The notes under the pieces: generated by a model
Databases searched by the model: none
The model's input: only the letters and a program-made list of their open reading frames with translations
Told to the model about the DNA's origin: nothing
Part shown: piece after piece, positions 5,221 to 6,407 of the stretch
Position numbering within the stretch: position 1 is the stretch's first letter
How the letters are laid out: each line of letters begins with the position of its first letter
Translations under genes and position numbers: made by a program
Origin: an uncultured Collinsella sp.
GTDB taxonomy: Bacteria > Actinomycetota > Coriobacteriia > Coriobacteriales > Coriobacteriaceae
NCBI GenBank assembly: GCA_902478705.1
Contig: CABSMB010000082.1
Span: forward strand, 1-6,407
DNA length: 6,407 nucleotides
Direction of reading: 5' to 3'

Positions 5221-5249
5221 CTGACACCTCGCTCAACGCGGTGTAGAGT
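5221..5249 (+). promoter_or_regulatory. Probable promoter of the DUF389 gene
   Basis: CTGACA (5221-5226) and TAGAGT (5244-5249) are separated by exactly 17 bp, matching the -35 and -10 consensus at five and four of six bases. The predicted start near 5256 gives a leader of about 40 nt before the ATG. It lies after the OPT terminator, which fits independent transcription. Confidence 0.45.
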
Positions 5250-5295
5250 AAAGACGACGGGCGGGATACGCGGCACGTGCCAGAACGAGGTGGAC

Positions 5296-6407
5296 ATGGA
5301 ACTCGATAAACAACAGATCAAGCGGCTGCGCGAGCGCCATCATCGGCGCCATGGCATCCGCCCCGCCCACAGCGAGGCCATGGAGAACGCAAGCCGCTTT
5401 CTAAAGCAGGCATTCAACATTCGCGAGGGACGCGCGCCCTATCACGTGATTCGCAAGCGCTTTGTAAACGGGGCGCGCCTGACTGGCTCTCACCTGTGCA
5501 TCCTGATCATTGCCATGCTGATCGCGAGCATCGGCCTCGATATCGACTCGGATATCGCCATTGTAGGCGCCATGCTCATCTGCCCGCTCATGGGCTCGGT
5601 CCTTGCCATGGCATACGGCATCGCCACGCTCGACCGCGAGATTACCGTCGAGGCCATCGCGAGCTTGGCCCTACAGATGGCCTTTTGCCTGGTCACGTCC
5701 ACGTTGTACTTTAAGCTCTCACCCCTTGGCACCACCACGGCCGCCATCATCGACAATTCGACACCGACTGTGTGGGACCTTGCCGTCGCGCTCGCGGGCG
5801 GCTTTGCGGGTGGTCTGGGCAACTCGCGCGACCAGGAACCCGCCACGCTCATCGCCGGCGTGGCCGTGGCGACCGCGCTCATGCCGCCCCTGTGTGCGGC
5901 GGGCTATGGCATCGCCATCGCAAGCGGGTCACTGTTTCTCTCGGCGCTTTATGAGTTTGGCATCAACGTGGTCTTTATCGCACTGGCCGCCGAAGCCGTG
6001 CTGCTTCTTTTGCGCGTGCCGCTCAAGCGCGACCTGAACGGCGACGGTATTGTGACTGCAGAAGAAAACGCCGAGGTCGACGAGCTATCGCGCAAGGTGC
6101 GCCGCCGCATCATCGTGGGCACGGTAGTCTTTGCTATCCCCTGCATTGTTATGACGGCGGGGTCTATTGGCTCGGCGCAGGCCGGCGTGCAGGACGGCTA
6201 CGGCGTCACCGAAACCACGCGCGAGCTTGCGGCGGTGCTGCCAGGCTTTAAGGATTACACCGTCGCCGTCGAGACCTCGGCCACCGAAGGCGACGAGGAG
6301 GGCATCGTCGAGCGCGAGATCGTCGCCCATGTGACGACAAGCGAGGCGCTCGGGGCGCACGACCGCCGCGTTGCCCGCAAGCTCATCGACCTCAACGTGC
6401 CTGAACT
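5296..6407 (+). CDS. DUF389-family membrane protein, 3' end beyond window
   Basis: A frame open from the ATG at 5296 to the window edge encodes at least 370 residues; the stop is not reached. GAGGTGG ends 2 nt before the start codon, with the GAGG core 5 nt away. Residues 1-60 are basic and cytoplasmic-looking (MELDKQQIKRLRERHHRRHG). Several hydrophobic helices follow from about residue 63. DUF389 landmarks are VGAMLICPLMGSVLAM at 90-105, GGLGNSRDQEP at 172-182, and AGVAVATALMPPLCAAGYG at 187-205. After a helix near 217-240 comes a charged loop containing a 12-residue EF-hand-like motif (246-257). A helix at about 273-290 follows, and then a soluble region (from about 295) that is cut by the edge. 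The family has no settled biochemical function that I know of; a membrane role is all I infer. The upstream OPT terminator and a local promoter make it an independent unit. Confidence 0.92.
   Translation, partial: MELDKQQIKRLRERHHRRHGIRPAHSEAMENASRFLKQAFNIREGRAPYHVIRKRFVNGARLTGSHLCILIIAMLIASIGLDIDSDIAIVGAMLICPLMGSVLAMAYGIATLDREITVEAIASLALQMAFCLVTSTLYFKLSPLGTTTAAIIDNSTPTVWDLAVALAGGFAGGLGNSRDQEPATLIAGVAVATALMPPLCAAGYGIAIASGSLFLSALYEFGINVVFIALAAEAVLLLLRVPLKRDLNGDGIVTAEENAEVDELSRKVRRRIIVGTVVFAIPCIVMTAGSIGSAQAGVQDGYGVTETTRELAAVLPGFKDYTVAVETSATEGDEEGIVEREIVAHVTTSEALGAHDRRVARKLIDLNVPE

Noticed and set aside
4598..5224. 208-codon frame overlapping the OPT 3' end and continuing through its terminator
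   Set aside because: Arg-rich out-of-frame reading of OPT that runs through a strong intrinsic terminator; no SD or motif.

Overview
The window is GC-rich bacterial DNA with tightly spaced genes and purine-rich Shine-Dalgarno (SD) sites, several reading GAAAGGAG. Gene content, codon use and protein style suggest a Gram-positive gut actinobacterium of the Coriobacteriia, with Collinsella as the best guess. That is an inference from recalled sequence style, since no rRNA or other marker gene is present.

Left half (positions 1-3163), all minus strand. In order of transcription from right to left: coaX (type III pantothenate kinase, first step of CoA synthesis), a ComEB-type dCMP deaminase (dCMP to dUMP for thymidylate), a small NifU C-terminal-type Fe-S scaffold protein, lgt (prolipoprotein diacylglyceryl transferase), and the first 81 codons of an unidentified membrane protein cut by the window edge. 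Gaps of about 80-170 bp hold hairpins and at least one credible internal promoter. This is therefore a row of co-oriented housekeeping genes, not one tight operon.

Centre (3164-3377). A 214-bp divergent intergenic region separates coaX (minus) from an OPT-family transporter (plus). It holds a coaX promoter, a copy of a short repeat whose inverted partner lies 1.5 kb away beyond the dCMP deaminase, and a long transporter leader. The leader carries a palindrome and a possible H-type pseudoknot just upstream of the SD.

Right half (3378-6407), plus strand. A complete OPT-family oligopeptide/metal-chelate-type transporter ends in a strong intrinsic terminator. After a promoter region with a dyad comes a DUF389 membrane protein that is open at the right edge. 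That protein has an EF-hand-like calcium-binding loop in a hydrophilic segment.

No tRNA, rRNA, CRISPR array, transposase or prophage gene was seen, and no intergenic stretch exceeds 300 bp. The window is mostly ordinary core genome. The items most worth a second look are the dispersed repeat pair, the OPT leader structure, and the EF-hand loop in the DUF389 protein.
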